Assembly: GCA_030824115.1 (NCBI GenBank)
Contig: JAVBYI010000009.1
Span: 186,001 to 250,000 of the forward strand
DNA: 64,000 nt
DNA from: Rhodocyclaceae bacterium
GTDB taxonomy: Bacteria > Pseudomonadota > Gammaproteobacteria > Burkholderiales > Rhodocyclaceae
Direction of reading: 5' to 3'
Part shown: positions 8,455 through 16,744 of the stretch, piece after piece
Layout: every line of letters begins with the position of its first letter
How positions within the stretch are numbered: the stretch's first letter is position 1
Position numbers and translations under genes: made by a program
Notes under the pieces: model-generated
Database searches by the model: none
Told to the model about the DNA's origin: nothing
The model's input: only the letters and a program-made list of their open reading frames with translations

Positions 8455-9632
8455 CGCTCGATCTCCGGAGGATACGTATGAAGTGAAACCATCAGCGCGG
8501 CCACGTCGGAAATGTTGCAGCCGACGATCATGCGCTCGAGCAGCGCCATCGCGTGCGTGTAGCTCGGGCCGCGCACATTGATGCGGCGCGGGGTGCCGGA
8601 GCCGTCAGTGACGAGATAGTAGCCGTATTCGCCACGCGAGCATTCGCCGCGCACGTAGGTTTCGCCGCGCGGAATCTTCCAATGCAGCACGTTGGGGATC
8701 GGCGCCATCACCGGGCCGGTCTTCGGCATCTTCGCCAGGATCTGGCGGATCAGATCGACCGAGACCCAGACATCGCGGCGGCGCACGTCGGCGCGGGTGT
8801 AGATGTCCGAATTGGTGCCCGTTACCGGTTCGAAATCGAGCCGGTCATAGACGAGGTAGGGCGCATCCTTGCGCACATCCTTGGCGACACCGGCGGCACG
8901 GGCGTTGGGGCCGGTGACGCCGTAAGGTTCGAGCCAGCTCGGATCGATCACGCCCATGCCGACTGTCCGCTTCTTGAACACCGCGTTGCAGAACATCACG
9001 TCGTAGACGTCTTTGAGCGTCTTCTCGACTTCACGCAGCGTCTCCTCCATCCGGCCGGCAAAGCCGTCGGGCAGTGTGTCGCGCACGCCGCCGGGCAGGA
9101 TGAACATGTGATAAATCCGCGCGCCGGTCAGTTCCTCGAAGCGGTCGAGCATCAGGTCGCGCACATAGGTGGTCCATTGGCCGATCACGCCCTGACCGAG
9201 CGCACCGGCCTGGCCGCCGAGATACATCATGTAGCTATTGATGCGGCCCATTTCGAGAATCAGCGTGCGGATCCACTTGGCCATCTCGGGTACTTCGATG
9301 CCGGCGAGTTCCTCGACGCAGGCGGCGTAGCAGTATTCGTTGAAGTCCGGCTCGGGCACACAGACGCGGCAGACGATGGGGAAGACCTGGATGAAGGTGC
9401 GGCGCTCCATCAGCTTCTCGAAGCCGCGGTGCAGGTAGCCGACGTGGGTCTTGCCTTCGACCACTTCGTCACCGCAGACGGTCAGCTCGACCGACATGTT
9501 GCCCGTAATGCCAGGATGGTTCGGGCCTTGCCAGAGCTTGAGGTATTTGCCCGAGGTCAGGTCGATATCGAGCGTGCCGTCGGGTTTGGCGGCGGGGTAT
9601 TGCGAGCGGTCTGGCGGAAACATGTCGAACAT
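8451..9632 (-). CDS. NuoD-like (Mbx/Mbs L-type) catalytic large subunit
   Basis: The 393-residue protein belongs to the complex I 49-kDa/[NiFe]-hydrogenase large-subunit family: HPGITGNMSVELTVCGDEV, HVGYLHRGFEKLMERRTF, ELAGIEVPE, INSYMMYLGG. It is not a standard hydrogenase. The N-terminal CxxC survives as C88-R-V-C91, but the C-terminal DPCxxC is replaced by a complex I-like ISDVAALMVSLH and the chain ends EIER. Only half the nickel ligands remain, a pattern I associate with archaeal Mbx/Mbs subunits rather than NuoD, which lacks both pairs. Its stop overlaps the start of the ferredoxin-oxidoreductase fusion. It should sit in the peripheral arm next to the NuoB-like subunit. Confidence 0.9.
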   Translation of the reverse strand: MFDMFPPDRSQYPAAKPDGTLDIDLTSGKYLKLWQGPNHPGITGNMSVELTVCGDEVVEGKTHVGYLHRGFEKLMERRTFIQVFPIVCRVCVPEPDFNEYCYAACVEELAGIEVPEMAKWIRTLILEMGRINSYMMYLGGQAGALGQGVIGQWTTYVRDLMLDRFEELTGARIYHMFILPGGVRDTLPDGFAGRMEETLREVEKTLKDVYDVMFCNAVFKKRTVGMGVIDPSWLEPYGVTGPNARAAGVAKDVRKDAPYLVYDRLDFEPVTGTNSDIYTRADVRRRDVWVSVDLIRQILAKMPKTGPVMAPIPNVLHWKIPRGETYVRGECSRGEYGYYLVTDGSGTPRRINVRGPSYTHAMALLERMIVGCNISDVAALMVSLHTYPPEIER

Positions 9633-9635
9633 GGC

Positions 9636-10184
9636 TTATTTCCCCGCCGGATGCTGGCCCGGATACATCTGCAGGCGCATGTGGGTTTCGGGATCGTGCG
9701 TGACGCGGCCGGGACGCTCGGCATAAGCTTCCTGCGCGTATTTCAGCGTGTCGAAATCGCGGCGGTAGGGCGGGATGTCGTTCCAGCCTTCGAGGATAAA
9801 TTCTTCCTCGATGCGCGGACTGCCGGGGAAGTCGATGCCAAACATCTCGCGCAATTCGCGCTGGTAGGTGGCTGCTGTCGGCCAGATGTCGTGGATGCCT
9901 TCCATCGTTGCCGCATCACGAGAAATCATCACGCGCAGGCCGAGGTCACAGGCACGCTGGCGGTTGTTGAGCAGGTAGGTGAGCTGGAACTGTCCCTCCT
10001 CCAGCCAGTCGACGGCGGTGAGCAGCACGAGGTGGGTAAAGCCTTCCTTGTCGCGCAGATGCAGGATCGTGTCGCGCAGGTGTGCGGCCGGCAGGGTGAC
10101 GAAGGCGAGATCCCTCCTCTGATCGGTCAGCTCGCCGAGGGGGTAGAGGGCCTTGAGGCGTGCGTAGAGTTCTTTCATTGCCAT
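9636..10184 (-). CDS. NuoC-like (30-kDa) subunit
   Basis: The 182-residue protein matches the complex I 30-kDa family: LTAVDWLEEGQFQLTYLLNN and the diagnostic PTAATYQRELREMFGIDFPG, followed by a long proline-rich tail. It is a structural peripheral-arm subunit bridging the NuoB- and NuoD-like proteins. The ATG at 10184 shares one base with the NuoB-like stop (TGATG); a GTG one codon earlier is also possible. It lies three bases before the NuoD-like gene. Confidence 0.9.
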   Translation of the reverse strand: MAMKELYARLKALYPLGELTDQRRDLAFVTLPAAHLRDTILHLRDKEGFTHLVLLTAVDWLEEGQFQLTYLLNNRQRACDLGLRVMISRDAATMEGIHDIWPTAATYQRELREMFGIDFPGSPRIEEEFILEGWNDIPPYRRDFDTLKYAQEAYAERPGRVTHDPETHMRLQMYPGQHPAGK

Positions 10185-10831
10185 CACCAGTTGTAGTCGG
10201 GCATGTCCCAGTCATGGATCACGCGCTTCTGGTTGGCCTTGTACCAGGCGAAGTTCTCGGCGTACTGGTTCGCGCCTTCGGCCTTGCCGGCACGAATGAT
10301 TTTCTTCATCTCCTCGAAGCCGGCCAGCAACGCCTCGGGGCGCGGCATGCAGCCGGCGATGTAGAGATCGACCGGCAAGTACTCATCGAGCTTCTTGATG
10401 GTGTTGTAGCTGTCCCAATACATGCCGCCGTTGATGGTGCAGGAACCGAGGCCAATCACGTATTTCGGGTTCTGCATCTGTTCGTAGGCACGAATAGCGC
10501 GCTTGAGCGTCTTGGTGGACAGGTAGCCGGAGATGATGAACAGGTTGGCCTGGCGCGGTGTCGGCCGCCACGCGACGCCGAAGCGGTAGGCGTCGAAGCG
10601 CGGCGTCATCAGCGGGCGCATTTCGATGGCGCCGCAGCCGGTGCCGAAGCCGAGAATCCATAAAGACTGCGAGCGCGCCCAGTTGAAGAAGTCCTCGACG
10701 ATCTGGATGTAGGCGCCGGGCATCACTGTCGGCGGCGCTTCGCAGTAATAGTCGCGCAGCGGGTCGACCTCGAATTCGAGGCCGTCCGGGCCTTTGACCA
10801 TGCGCTTCATCAGTTCGGGTTTGGTCATCAT
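10184..10831 (-). CDS. NuoB-like Fe-S subunit with an altered cluster motif
   Basis: The 215-residue protein is of the NuoB/PSST family and normally carries the terminal [4Fe-4S] cluster (N2 or proximal). Cluster residues visible are C66 (FGTGCGAIEM), C131 (GLGSCTINGG) and C161 (IAGCMPRPEAL). The family's tandem CC next to AxE is here C66-G67, so the fourth usual ligand is a glycine. C30 (DYYCEAPP) is the only other nearby candidate. The glycine is clear in the DNA at about 10632. Whether the cluster uses another ligand or is a three-cysteine form is open. The gene sits between the NuoH- and NuoC-like genes. Confidence 0.9.
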   Translation of the reverse strand: MMTKPELMKRMVKGPDGLEFEVDPLRDYYCEAPPTVMPGAYIQIVEDFFNWARSQSLWILGFGTGCGAIEMRPLMTPRFDAYRFGVAWRPTPRQANLFIISGYLSTKTLKRAIRAYEQMQNPKYVIGLGSCTINGGMYWDSYNTIKKLDEYLPVDLYIAGCMPRPEALLAGFEEMKKIIRAGKAEGANQYAENFAWYKANQKRVIHDWDMPDYNW

Positions 10832-10834
10832 GCT

Positions 10835-11740
10835 CTACACCACCATGATCGAGAGGATGCCCAGCGGCACGCCCCAGACGAGGAAGAAACGCACCGACTG
10901 TTCGACGCGAAAGCGCGGGAAGCAAACGCCGACGAAGGCCGAGAACAGGTACAGGAAGAACACCTTGACGAACAGCTCGGGCCAGCTGCCGGCGCCGCCG
11001 AAGAACAGGTTCATGTAGATGACGATCTTGGCCACCGGAAAGATCGCGCGGTTGGTCTGCATCAGCGCCAGATACGAGGAGTGATATTCCGTCGGCGGGC
11101 CGATGGGAATTTCCTGCGGGGCGATGAAGACATCGAAGGGCGGGCGCATCATCGAGCCGAGGAAGGCGAGCATCGCGGCCGCAACGGCGATGGGGTTGGT
11201 GAACAGCGTCCAGTTCGCTAGGCCACCCTGCTGCGCGGCGACGATGTCGGTCATCGACAGCGTTTGGTATTGCAGCGCGACGGAGAACACCGCCATGGCG
11301 AAGGGCAGTTCGGCCATACTCACCTGCTGCAGGCCGCGCGTGACGCCGATGGCGGCGTGCGGGTGGCCGCTTTCGCCGGCGCCAAGCGCCATGCCCAACG
11401 TGCCGAAGAAGACGAAATAGAGGGCGAGAATCAGGTCGCCGGCGAACGAAAAGTTCGAGAACATGTAGCTACCGTAGATCACCGGCATGAACAGCAACAG
11501 GCCGACGCCGCCGGAGAGGCGGAACACCGGGCCGAGGTAGAACATCACGCCATGGGTGATCGAGCTGCGCAGGCCGTAGTTCTTGATCACATCCAGGTAG
11601 TACTGCCAGATCGGGATGCCGTGGCGGCGGCCTGCGCGGGCGCCGATCTTCTGGATCAGCGCGCCCATCAGGAAGCCGTAGTTCACGACGATGAAGACCG
11701 TCAGGAAGGCGTAGGGGATTTTCATCCAGTCGAAGTCCAT
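10835..11740 (-). CDS. NuoH/MbhM/HycD-like membrane subunit
   Basis: The 301-residue integral membrane protein with about eight helices is of the NuoH family, which joins the peripheral arm to the membrane arm and lines the quinone- or substrate-side chamber. It shows GARAGRRHGIPIWQYYLDVI, an acidic cytoplasmic loop region (GLQQVSMAELPFAM) and MRPPFDVFIAPQEIPIGPP. The start directly follows the stop of the double antiporter gene. The shorter length and the VIKNYG region resemble hydrogenase-type and Mbx-type forms more than proton-pumping complex I NuoH. Confidence 0.88.
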   Translation of the reverse strand: MDFDWMKIPYAFLTVFIVVNYGFLMGALIQKIGARAGRRHGIPIWQYYLDVIKNYGLRSSITHGVMFYLGPVFRLSGGVGLLLFMPVIYGSYMFSNFSFAGDLILALYFVFFGTLGMALGAGESGHPHAAIGVTRGLQQVSMAELPFAMAVFSVALQYQTLSMTDIVAAQQGGLANWTLFTNPIAVAAAMLAFLGSMMRPPFDVFIAPQEIPIGPPTEYHSSYLALMQTNRAIFPVAKIVIYMNLFFGGAGSWPELFVKVFFLYLFSAFVGVCFPRFRVEQSVRFFLVWGVPLGILSIMVV

Positions 11741-14700
11741 TTACAGCCCTGCCTTGAATGCGAAAACGACGACGACGAACGCGAGGAAATGGAAGGCGTA
11801 GATCTGGCCGTTGCCGTTGTAGAGACGACGGCCTAGGTCGCCGGCGGTGTGCAGCAGATCAGTGACAGCGCCCCAGAAGCGCGTGACGAAGGGCTGCACG
11901 AGGAAGCCCATCGCCTTCTTGTAGGGCGCGAAGAAGTTCCAGGCGAAGTGCGTGGTCTCGGGGCGATAGGGCCGCTCGGCGGAGAACACGATGTTGAACT
12001 GCTTGACCTTCTGGGCCTTGCGATTGACGAACAGCAGCCAGCCAAAGATCAGCAGGAAGATGCAGGCGACGACGATCATGATCGCCACCGGATTCCACCA
12101 GCCGTACTGGCTCGTAATGGTCAGACCGTCCCAGTTCAGCGCGCCGTCCGGCAGGAACTGTGAGATATAGGCATCGACGCGGCGCAGGATCAAGCCGGGG
12201 AACAGCGCGACGCCCATCAGGATGGCGACGTAGATCATCTGCGGCAGCACGATGGAGGCCGGCGCTTCCTTGATGCGGCGATGCTCGTCCTTCAACTGGC
12301 CGAGGAAGATGGTGTGGATCAGGCGGAACAGGTAGAGGAAGGCAATCGGGCCGGAGAGGAAGATCAGCACCATCGGCAGGCGCGTTTCGGCGTCCATGAT
12401 GGCGTTGTAGAAAATCCAGCGGCCGCCGAAGCCGGAGAGCGGCGGCACGCCCGACATGGCGATGATGCCGATCAGCGTGGCGATGAAGGACAGCGGCATC
12501 AGCGTGATCAGGCCGCCCATCCGGTACATCGCACGCGTGCCGGTACGCTTGGCAACGCCACCGACCGAGAGGAACAGCATCGACTTGTAGACGTAGTGGT
12601 TGATGACGAACATCAGCGCCATCAGCCAGCCGAGGTGGTTCATCAGCGCGAGGCCGAACAGCGCGTAGCCCATCTGGCCGATCGAGGAATAGGCCAGCAG
12701 ACGCTTGGCATCTTCCTGGAAGATTGCCATCAGGTTGCCGAGCAGCGCGGTGAGGGCGCCGATCCACAGCAACATATTGACGAGATCGACACCGTACAGC
12801 GATTGGCGGCCCATCGACATCAACAGCACGAAGAGGCCATACAAACCTGCTTTTAGGAGGATGCCGGAGACCATCGGCGAAACATCGGTTTCGGCTTCGG
12901 CGTGTGCGCCGGGCAGCCAGATGTGCAGACCAATGGCGGCGGTCTTGGTCATGAAGCCGAGGGCGAGCAGCAGGAAGACCCAGGGCGCAACCGGTTGAGC
13001 CAATGTCGCCAAAGCTGCTATCTCAAATGTCGGCGCTGGCGAGACGGCATTCGCCAAAGCAAACGCCGTCAAAATCAGGAACGCACCACCGAGCGAGAAG
13101 ACGATGTAGGAAAGCGCATGCGGTTCCGATTCCTTGCCGCGCAGGATCAGGAAGTAGGAGCCGACGGTGAGCAGCTCCCACGCCGCGAAGAAGCCGAAGG
13201 AATCGGTCGCCTGGATCAGCAGCACGAGGCCGGCGAACATCAGCATCGCCGATGGGTAGAAACCAATACGCCGACCGTGGGCGTGGAAGCTGGCGAGGAA
13301 GATGATCGCACCGCCGAGCGTGAAGATGACGAGGAAAATCAGGCGCAGCGGATCGTAGTCCTGCCAGGTTTGCAGGAGATAGAACGACAGGCCGCCGATG
13401 GCGAGGAGGTTCTTGGCCCAGGCGGGTGCCCACTCGATCAGCAGGAAACCAAGCGCGAAGAGCAGTGGCAGCACCAGCAGCAGATTGCTTCTGCCGGACA
13501 GATCGCCCCAGACGAAACCGAGTGCCCAGCCGGCCAGCACGGCGGCAGCCACCGGGATGACCTGCGGGGCGGTGCAAGCAACCTTCTCGTCAGACTCGCG
13601 CTTGATCAGGTAGCCGAACCAGCGGAACAGGTAACCGGCTTCGACCAGCGCGCCGAACAGAATCCAGCCCAGCAAGGCCAGCCGGTCGGCGGCGGCCAGC
13701 GCATGCACCAGTTCCCACTTGGCGTAGAAGCCGGGGAAGGGCGGCAAGCCGGAGAGCATAGCGGCGAAGGTGACGAAGGCGAACACCAGCAAGGGTCGCT
13801 CTTTCAGCGAGGCCCAAGCGGTGAGTTCGCGCTGGGCGACAAAATCGGAGAGCCAGAACAGCCCGGCTTTGGCGACGGCATGGGCGAACAACAGGCCGCC
13901 GGCGATGAAGAGATATTGATTGCCGAGGATGTCCTGCTGGCCGATCACCGTCAGGATCAGACCGGTCTGGGCGATGGAGGAGTAACCCAGCAAGCGGCGG
14001 TCGTTGGTTTGCGGCAGGGCCAGCAGATTGGCGCCGACGAAGGTGACGATGCCAATGGCGGTGGCAACTGGGTACCACGCCGGCCCGCCGATGGCGAGAA
14101 TCTTGTCCAGCGCGAACAACGCCGCCGAGCCGGTGGCAGCGGAGAACACCGCCGAAAACCCGGGATGCGCCGACTCGTAGATGTCGAGCGCCCAGCCGTT
14201 CGCCGGGAAGGGCTTCAACTCGGCAACAATGGCGATGAAGATGAGGAAGAAGGCCAGCGCAAATCCCCCCGCACCGATTGCCGCCATGCCGTCGATATTG
14301 AGCGTGCCGGTGGCGTGGTAGCCGAAGATGATGCCGATCAGCAGCAGGATCGAGATGAACTGCGAGACGATCAGGTACTTGAAGCCGGCGCTGACGGCAT
14401 GCTCATCATCCGAAAGCAGCACCAAACCGCCGGTGGCGATAACGATCAGCTCGAAGAAAACGAACAAGTTGAAGATGTCGCGCGTCAGCACGATGCCGCA
14501 CAGCGCCATGATCGCGATCAGCAGCACGGCCATCGCACGCCGGCCTTTCGCCAGCAGCACCTCGCCCATATGGATGGCGGCGAACAGGCCGGTGAGATTG
14601 ATCAGCAGCGTCAGCGTAGCTTCGGTCAGTCCCATGCGCAGGTTGATGGCGAAGGGCGGTCGGGTGCCGGCCGTGAAAATATCGACAGCGCCGGCACCGG

Positions 14701-14857
14701 TGGCGACGAAAACCACCAACCAGGAGGCCGAGATGGCGCTCATCATGGTCAAGGCGCCGAGTGTCAGCGTATAGGCGAGATCGCGCCGCTGTTCGTTCAG
14801 CAGGCCGAGCAAAAAAGCGGTGCCGAGGCCGATGGCGATGAGGTAGAGCGCGTTCAC
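11741..14857 (-). CDS. Fused double MrpD/NuoL/M-type antiporter subunit
   Basis: The 1038-residue protein joins two complete antiporter-like modules in one frame. Module 1 (about 1-430) carries E136 in FVFFELIV, K215 in AELKPFPANGW and K330 in HAVAKAGLF. Module 2 (about 500-960) carries E561 in FFAAWELL, K638 in GFMTKTAAIGLHIW and K669 in ILLKAGLYG. These Glu/Lys residues form the charge relay for ion translocation in the family. A C-terminal extension of about 80 residues contains another helix. In Pyrococcus Mbx/Mbs the equivalent pair is encoded as separate genes. The start overlaps the MrpC stop (ATGA). A copy of the dispersed motif encodes residues 604-611. Confidence 0.93.
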   Translation of the reverse strand: MNALYLIAIGLGTAFLLGLLNEQRRDLAYTLTLGALTMMSAISASWLVVFVATGAGAVDIFTAGTRPPFAINLRMGLTEATLTLLINLTGLFAAIHMGEVLLAKGRRAMAVLLIAIMALCGIVLTRDIFNLFVFFELIVIATGGLVLLSDDEHAVSAGFKYLIVSQFISILLLIGIIFGYHATGTLNIDGMAAIGAGGFALAFFLIFIAIVAELKPFPANGWALDIYESAHPGFSAVFSAATGSAALFALDKILAIGGPAWYPVATAIGIVTFVGANLLALPQTNDRRLLGYSSIAQTGLILTVIGQQDILGNQYLFIAGGLLFAHAVAKAGLFWLSDFVAQRELTAWASLKERPLLVFAFVTFAAMLSGLPPFPGFYAKWELVHALAAADRLALLGWILFGALVEAGYLFRWFGYLIKRESDEKVACTAPQVIPVAAAVLAGWALGFVWGDLSGRSNLLLVLPLLFALGFLLIEWAPAWAKNLLAIGGLSFYLLQTWQDYDPLRLIFLVIFTLGGAIIFLASFHAHGRRIGFYPSAMLMFAGLVLLIQATDSFGFFAAWELLTVGSYFLILRGKESEPHALSYIVFSLGGAFLILTAFALANAVSPAPTFEIAALATLAQPVAPWVFLLLALGFMTKTAAIGLHIWLPGAHAEAETDVSPMVSGILLKAGLYGLFVLLMSMGRQSLYGVDLVNMLLWIGALTALLGNLMAIFQEDAKRLLAYSSIGQMGYALFGLALMNHLGWLMALMFVINHYVYKSMLFLSVGGVAKRTGTRAMYRMGGLITLMPLSFIATLIGIIAMSGVPPLSGFGGRWIFYNAIMDAETRLPMVLIFLSGPIAFLYLFRLIHTIFLGQLKDEHRRIKEAPASIVLPQMIYVAILMGVALFPGLILRRVDAYISQFLPDGALNWDGLTITSQYGWWNPVAIMIVVACIFLLIFGWLLFVNRKAQKVKQFNIVFSAERPYRPETTHFAWNFFAPYKKAMGFLVQPFVTRFWGAVTDLLHTAGDLGRRLYNGNGQIYAFHFLAFVVVVFAFKAGL
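13025..13048 (-). repeat. Dispersed 24-bp motif, copy 4 (in coding region)
   Basis: On the minus strand it reads GCCGTCTCGCC and then AGCGCCGACATTT, encoding AVSPAPTF in a loop of the second antiporter module. Confidence 0.85.
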
Positions 14858-15213
14858 CCTTTCAGCTCCGTAAAGCGGGCGATGTCCAGCGTGCGCTTCT
14901 TTTCATACAGCTTGTAGGCATAGGCCAGCATCAGCGCCGTGACGCCCAGGCCGATGACAATGGCCGTCAGCACCAGCGCCTGTGGTACCGGGTCGATGAT
15001 GCGCTGCACGGCAGCGGCGGCAGAGACGGTGCTGTCGAGGATCGGCGCGGTACGGCCGCGCATGTAGCCAATCGCCACGATGACGATATTTACGCCCGTA
15101 TCGGCAATCGTGAAGGCAACGATCATGCGCAGCAGGTTGCGATTCGTCAGCGCACCGTAGAAACCGATCAGGATCAGCAGGAAGCCAGTCGCCATCGCCA
15201 GGTAGGCCATCAC
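14854..15213 (-). CDS. mnhC: MrpC/MnhC (NuoK-like) antiporter subunit
   Basis: The 119-residue protein has three membrane helices of the NuoK/MrpC family: GFYGALTNRNLLRMIVAF, a central helix, and PVPQALVLTAIVIGLGVTAL with the typical DPxPQALVLTAIVI signature. It completes the ion-translocation path next to the antiporter subunit. It overlaps both neighbours by four bases. Confidence 0.92.
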   Translation of the reverse strand: MMAYLAMATGFLLILIGFYGALTNRNLLRMIVAFTIADTGVNIVIVAIGYMRGRTAPILDSTVSAAAAVQRIIDPVPQALVLTAIVIGLGVTALMLAYAYKLYEKKRTLDIARFTELKG

Positions 15214-15902
15214 AATTCCTCCGTTTCGGCGAGGCTGGCGAGCATCGAGGAAAACTCGGCACCGACCTTGAGGCCGATCAGCGAATAGATCACGGGAATG
15301 GCGCCGGCCGAGATCAGTTCGCCAAGATTTCCCAGCGGCAGGATGCGGTTGTCGAGGAAACCACCCGCGAGGAACAGGCCGGCCAGGCCGAGGGTGACGT
15401 AGAACAGGCCAGCCAGCGATTCGATGGCGGCAATCAGGTTGTGGCTGAAGTGCCGCAAAGGATTGGCCAGCAGCATCAACAGCACCGCCGAGGCGATGAT
15501 GGCGCCACCCTGAAAACCACCGCCGGGGGTCAGGTGGCCGTTGACGAAGACATACACGCCGAGCAGCAGGATCATCGGCACGAGAAAGCGCGTACCGGTG
15601 GTGAGCAGTTCGCCGACCGGGGCGCGTTCACGTGCTTGCCCGGGGCGGCTGTTGGCCAGCACCAGCCCGACAATGGCCGCAGCGAGGAACAGCACGGTGA
15701 CTTCCCCCAGCGTATCGAGACCACGATAGGTAACGACGATGGCGGTGACGATGTTGGCGGCGCCGAGTTCGGCGGCGGTACGCTCGGCGTAGTAGCGTGC
15801 GGTGAGATTCAGTTCGCTGTCCGGCGTGTAGCCGAGCAGCAGCGTGGCGAAAACGGCGCCAAACACAGCCAGCAGGGCGAGGGCGATGAGCCGCTTAACC
15901 AT
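15210..15902 (-). CDS. mnhB: MrpB/MnhB-type subunit with MbhE-like N-terminus
   Basis: The 230-residue protein has an N-terminal segment with the helix LIALALLAVFGAVFATLLLG and the motif NIVTAIVVTYRGLDTLGEVT, as in the C-terminal half of MrpA or MbhE. A standard MnhB domain follows (LLLGVYVFVNGHLTPGGGFQ, GGAIIASAVLLMLL). In Mrp systems the first part belongs to MrpA; here it is split off and joined to MrpB. The ATG at 15902 is chosen; a GTG two codons earlier is possible. It overlaps the DUF4040 gene by eight bases. Confidence 0.9.
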   Translation of the reverse strand: MVKRLIALALLAVFGAVFATLLLGYTPDSELNLTARYYAERTAAELGAANIVTAIVVTYRGLDTLGEVTVLFLAAAIVGLVLANSRPGQARERAPVGELLTTGTRFLVPMILLLGVYVFVNGHLTPGGGFQGGAIIASAVLLMLLANPLRHFSHNLIAAIESLAGLFYVTLGLAGLFLAGGFLDNRILPLGNLGELISAGAIPVIYSLIGLKVGAEFSSMLASLAETEEL

Positions 15903-16149
15903 GATCACCGCGCCTGACCCGACCCAGCACGAAGAAGAACAGGAAGGTGGTGAGGCCGCTGCCGATGGCGGCCTCGGTCATTGCCACATCGGGCGAGGCG
16001 AGGATCAGAAACAGCACCGAGGCGACGAGACTGACGAGGCCCGCAGCGAGGATGGCGATGGGCGTGCTCTTGCCGCGAATGGCGACCAACGCAGCCACCA
16101 CCATGGTGAAGCACAACAAGGCAGTCAGCCAAGGCAGCAGATGACTCAT
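15895..16149 (-). CDS. DUF4040 (MbhD/MbxD-like) antiporter subunit
   Basis: The 84-residue membrane protein starts MSHLLPWLTALLCFT and contains the DUF4040 core GLVSLVASVLFLILASPDVA, then MTEAAIGSGLTTFLFFF. This is the domain that otherwise sits in the C-terminal part of MrpA. As a separate small gene it matches the Mbh/Mbx arrangement. The ATG overlaps the MrpG stop (ATGA). Confidence 0.9.
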   Translation of the reverse strand: MSHLLPWLTALLCFTMVVAALVAIRGKSTPIAILAAGLVSLVASVLFLILASPDVAMTEAAIGSGLTTFLFFFVLGRVRRGDHG

Positions 16150-16484
16150 AGCGGCTTTCCTGTCGGTTCGTCGCGATCCTTGGCCAGCGCGTCGACGGAG
16201 GTGAGGGCACTCATGCGGCTTCCGCTGCGGTGCGCAGCGCGCGCCAGCACCTGCGACGAAAGCGGGTTGGTGAACAGCACGAACAGACCAATGAGGAAAA
16301 GTTTCAATGCCCAGTCGGGCTGCAGGCAGGCAAAACCCGCCAGCGACAACAGCGTGCCGAGCGTCGTGGCCTTGGTGCCGGCCTGAATGCGGTTGAAGAC
16401 GTCCGGCATGCGTACCAGCCCCAGTCCGCCGAGCAGCAGGAAGATCGAACCGGCGACGAGCAGCAGTCCTCCGAGAATGTCCAT
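16146..16484 (-). CDS. mnhG: MrpG/MnhG antiporter subunit
   Basis: The 112-residue protein begins MDILGGLLLVAGSIFLLLGG and has the MnhG signature GLVRMPDVFNRIQAGTKATTLG. Three membrane helices are expected, with a charged cytoplasmic tail. A longer upstream frame would read through mnhF in another frame; the ATG at 16484 shares one base with the mnhF stop. Confidence 0.9.
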   Translation of the reverse strand: MDILGGLLLVAGSIFLLLGGLGLVRMPDVFNRIQAGTKATTLGTLLSLAGFACLQPDWALKLFLIGLFVLFTNPLSSQVLARAAHRSGSRMSALTSVDALAKDRDEPTGKPL

Positions 16485-16744
16485 CAGAGGCCTTTCTCCA
16501 GATGGCGCGCGACGACGATGACGCCGAGGAAGGACAGCAGCGCATACACCAGCGCCACATCGAGATAGATGCCGCGCCCGTCGAGATAGGCAATCAGCAC
16601 AATGCCAGTCAGCGAGATGACGGTGAGCGTATCGAAAGCCACAATGCGGTCGGCATCCGACGGCCCCAGGAAGAAACGCCACAGTGCCAGCAGGAAGGCG
16701 ACACCGGCCAGCATGGCGGCGAGGGTGATCATGAAATCAACCAT
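16484..16744 (-). CDS. mnhF: MrpF/MnhF antiporter subunit
   Basis: The 86-residue protein has three helices and the MnhF motif FLGPSDADRIVAFDTLTVIS. It overlaps mnhE by eight bases and mnhG by one. The product is a small membrane component at the distal end of the ion-translocating arm. Confidence 0.9.
   Translation of the reverse strand: MVDFMITLAAMLAGVAFLLALWRFFLGPSDADRIVAFDTLTVISLTGIVLIAYLDGRGIYLDVALVYALLSFLGVIVVARHLEKGL

Noticed and set aside
8451..9632. A second [NiFe] hydrogenase in the Mrp-linked operon
   Set aside because: The C-terminal DPCxxC ligands are absent, so a Ni-Fe centre cannot form in the usual way.
6670..10196. Long plus-strand frames (603 and 547 residues) opposite the flavoprotein and NuoC/D genes
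   Set aside because: Antisense shadows with histidine/aspartate/valine-rich, domainless translation; the minus strand carries unmistakable families.
12902..14917. A 671-residue plus-strand frame opposite the double antiporter gene
   Set aside because: It is charged low-complexity sequence without domains and mirrors a clear membrane protein on the other strand; GC-rich codon bias leaves the antisense frame open.
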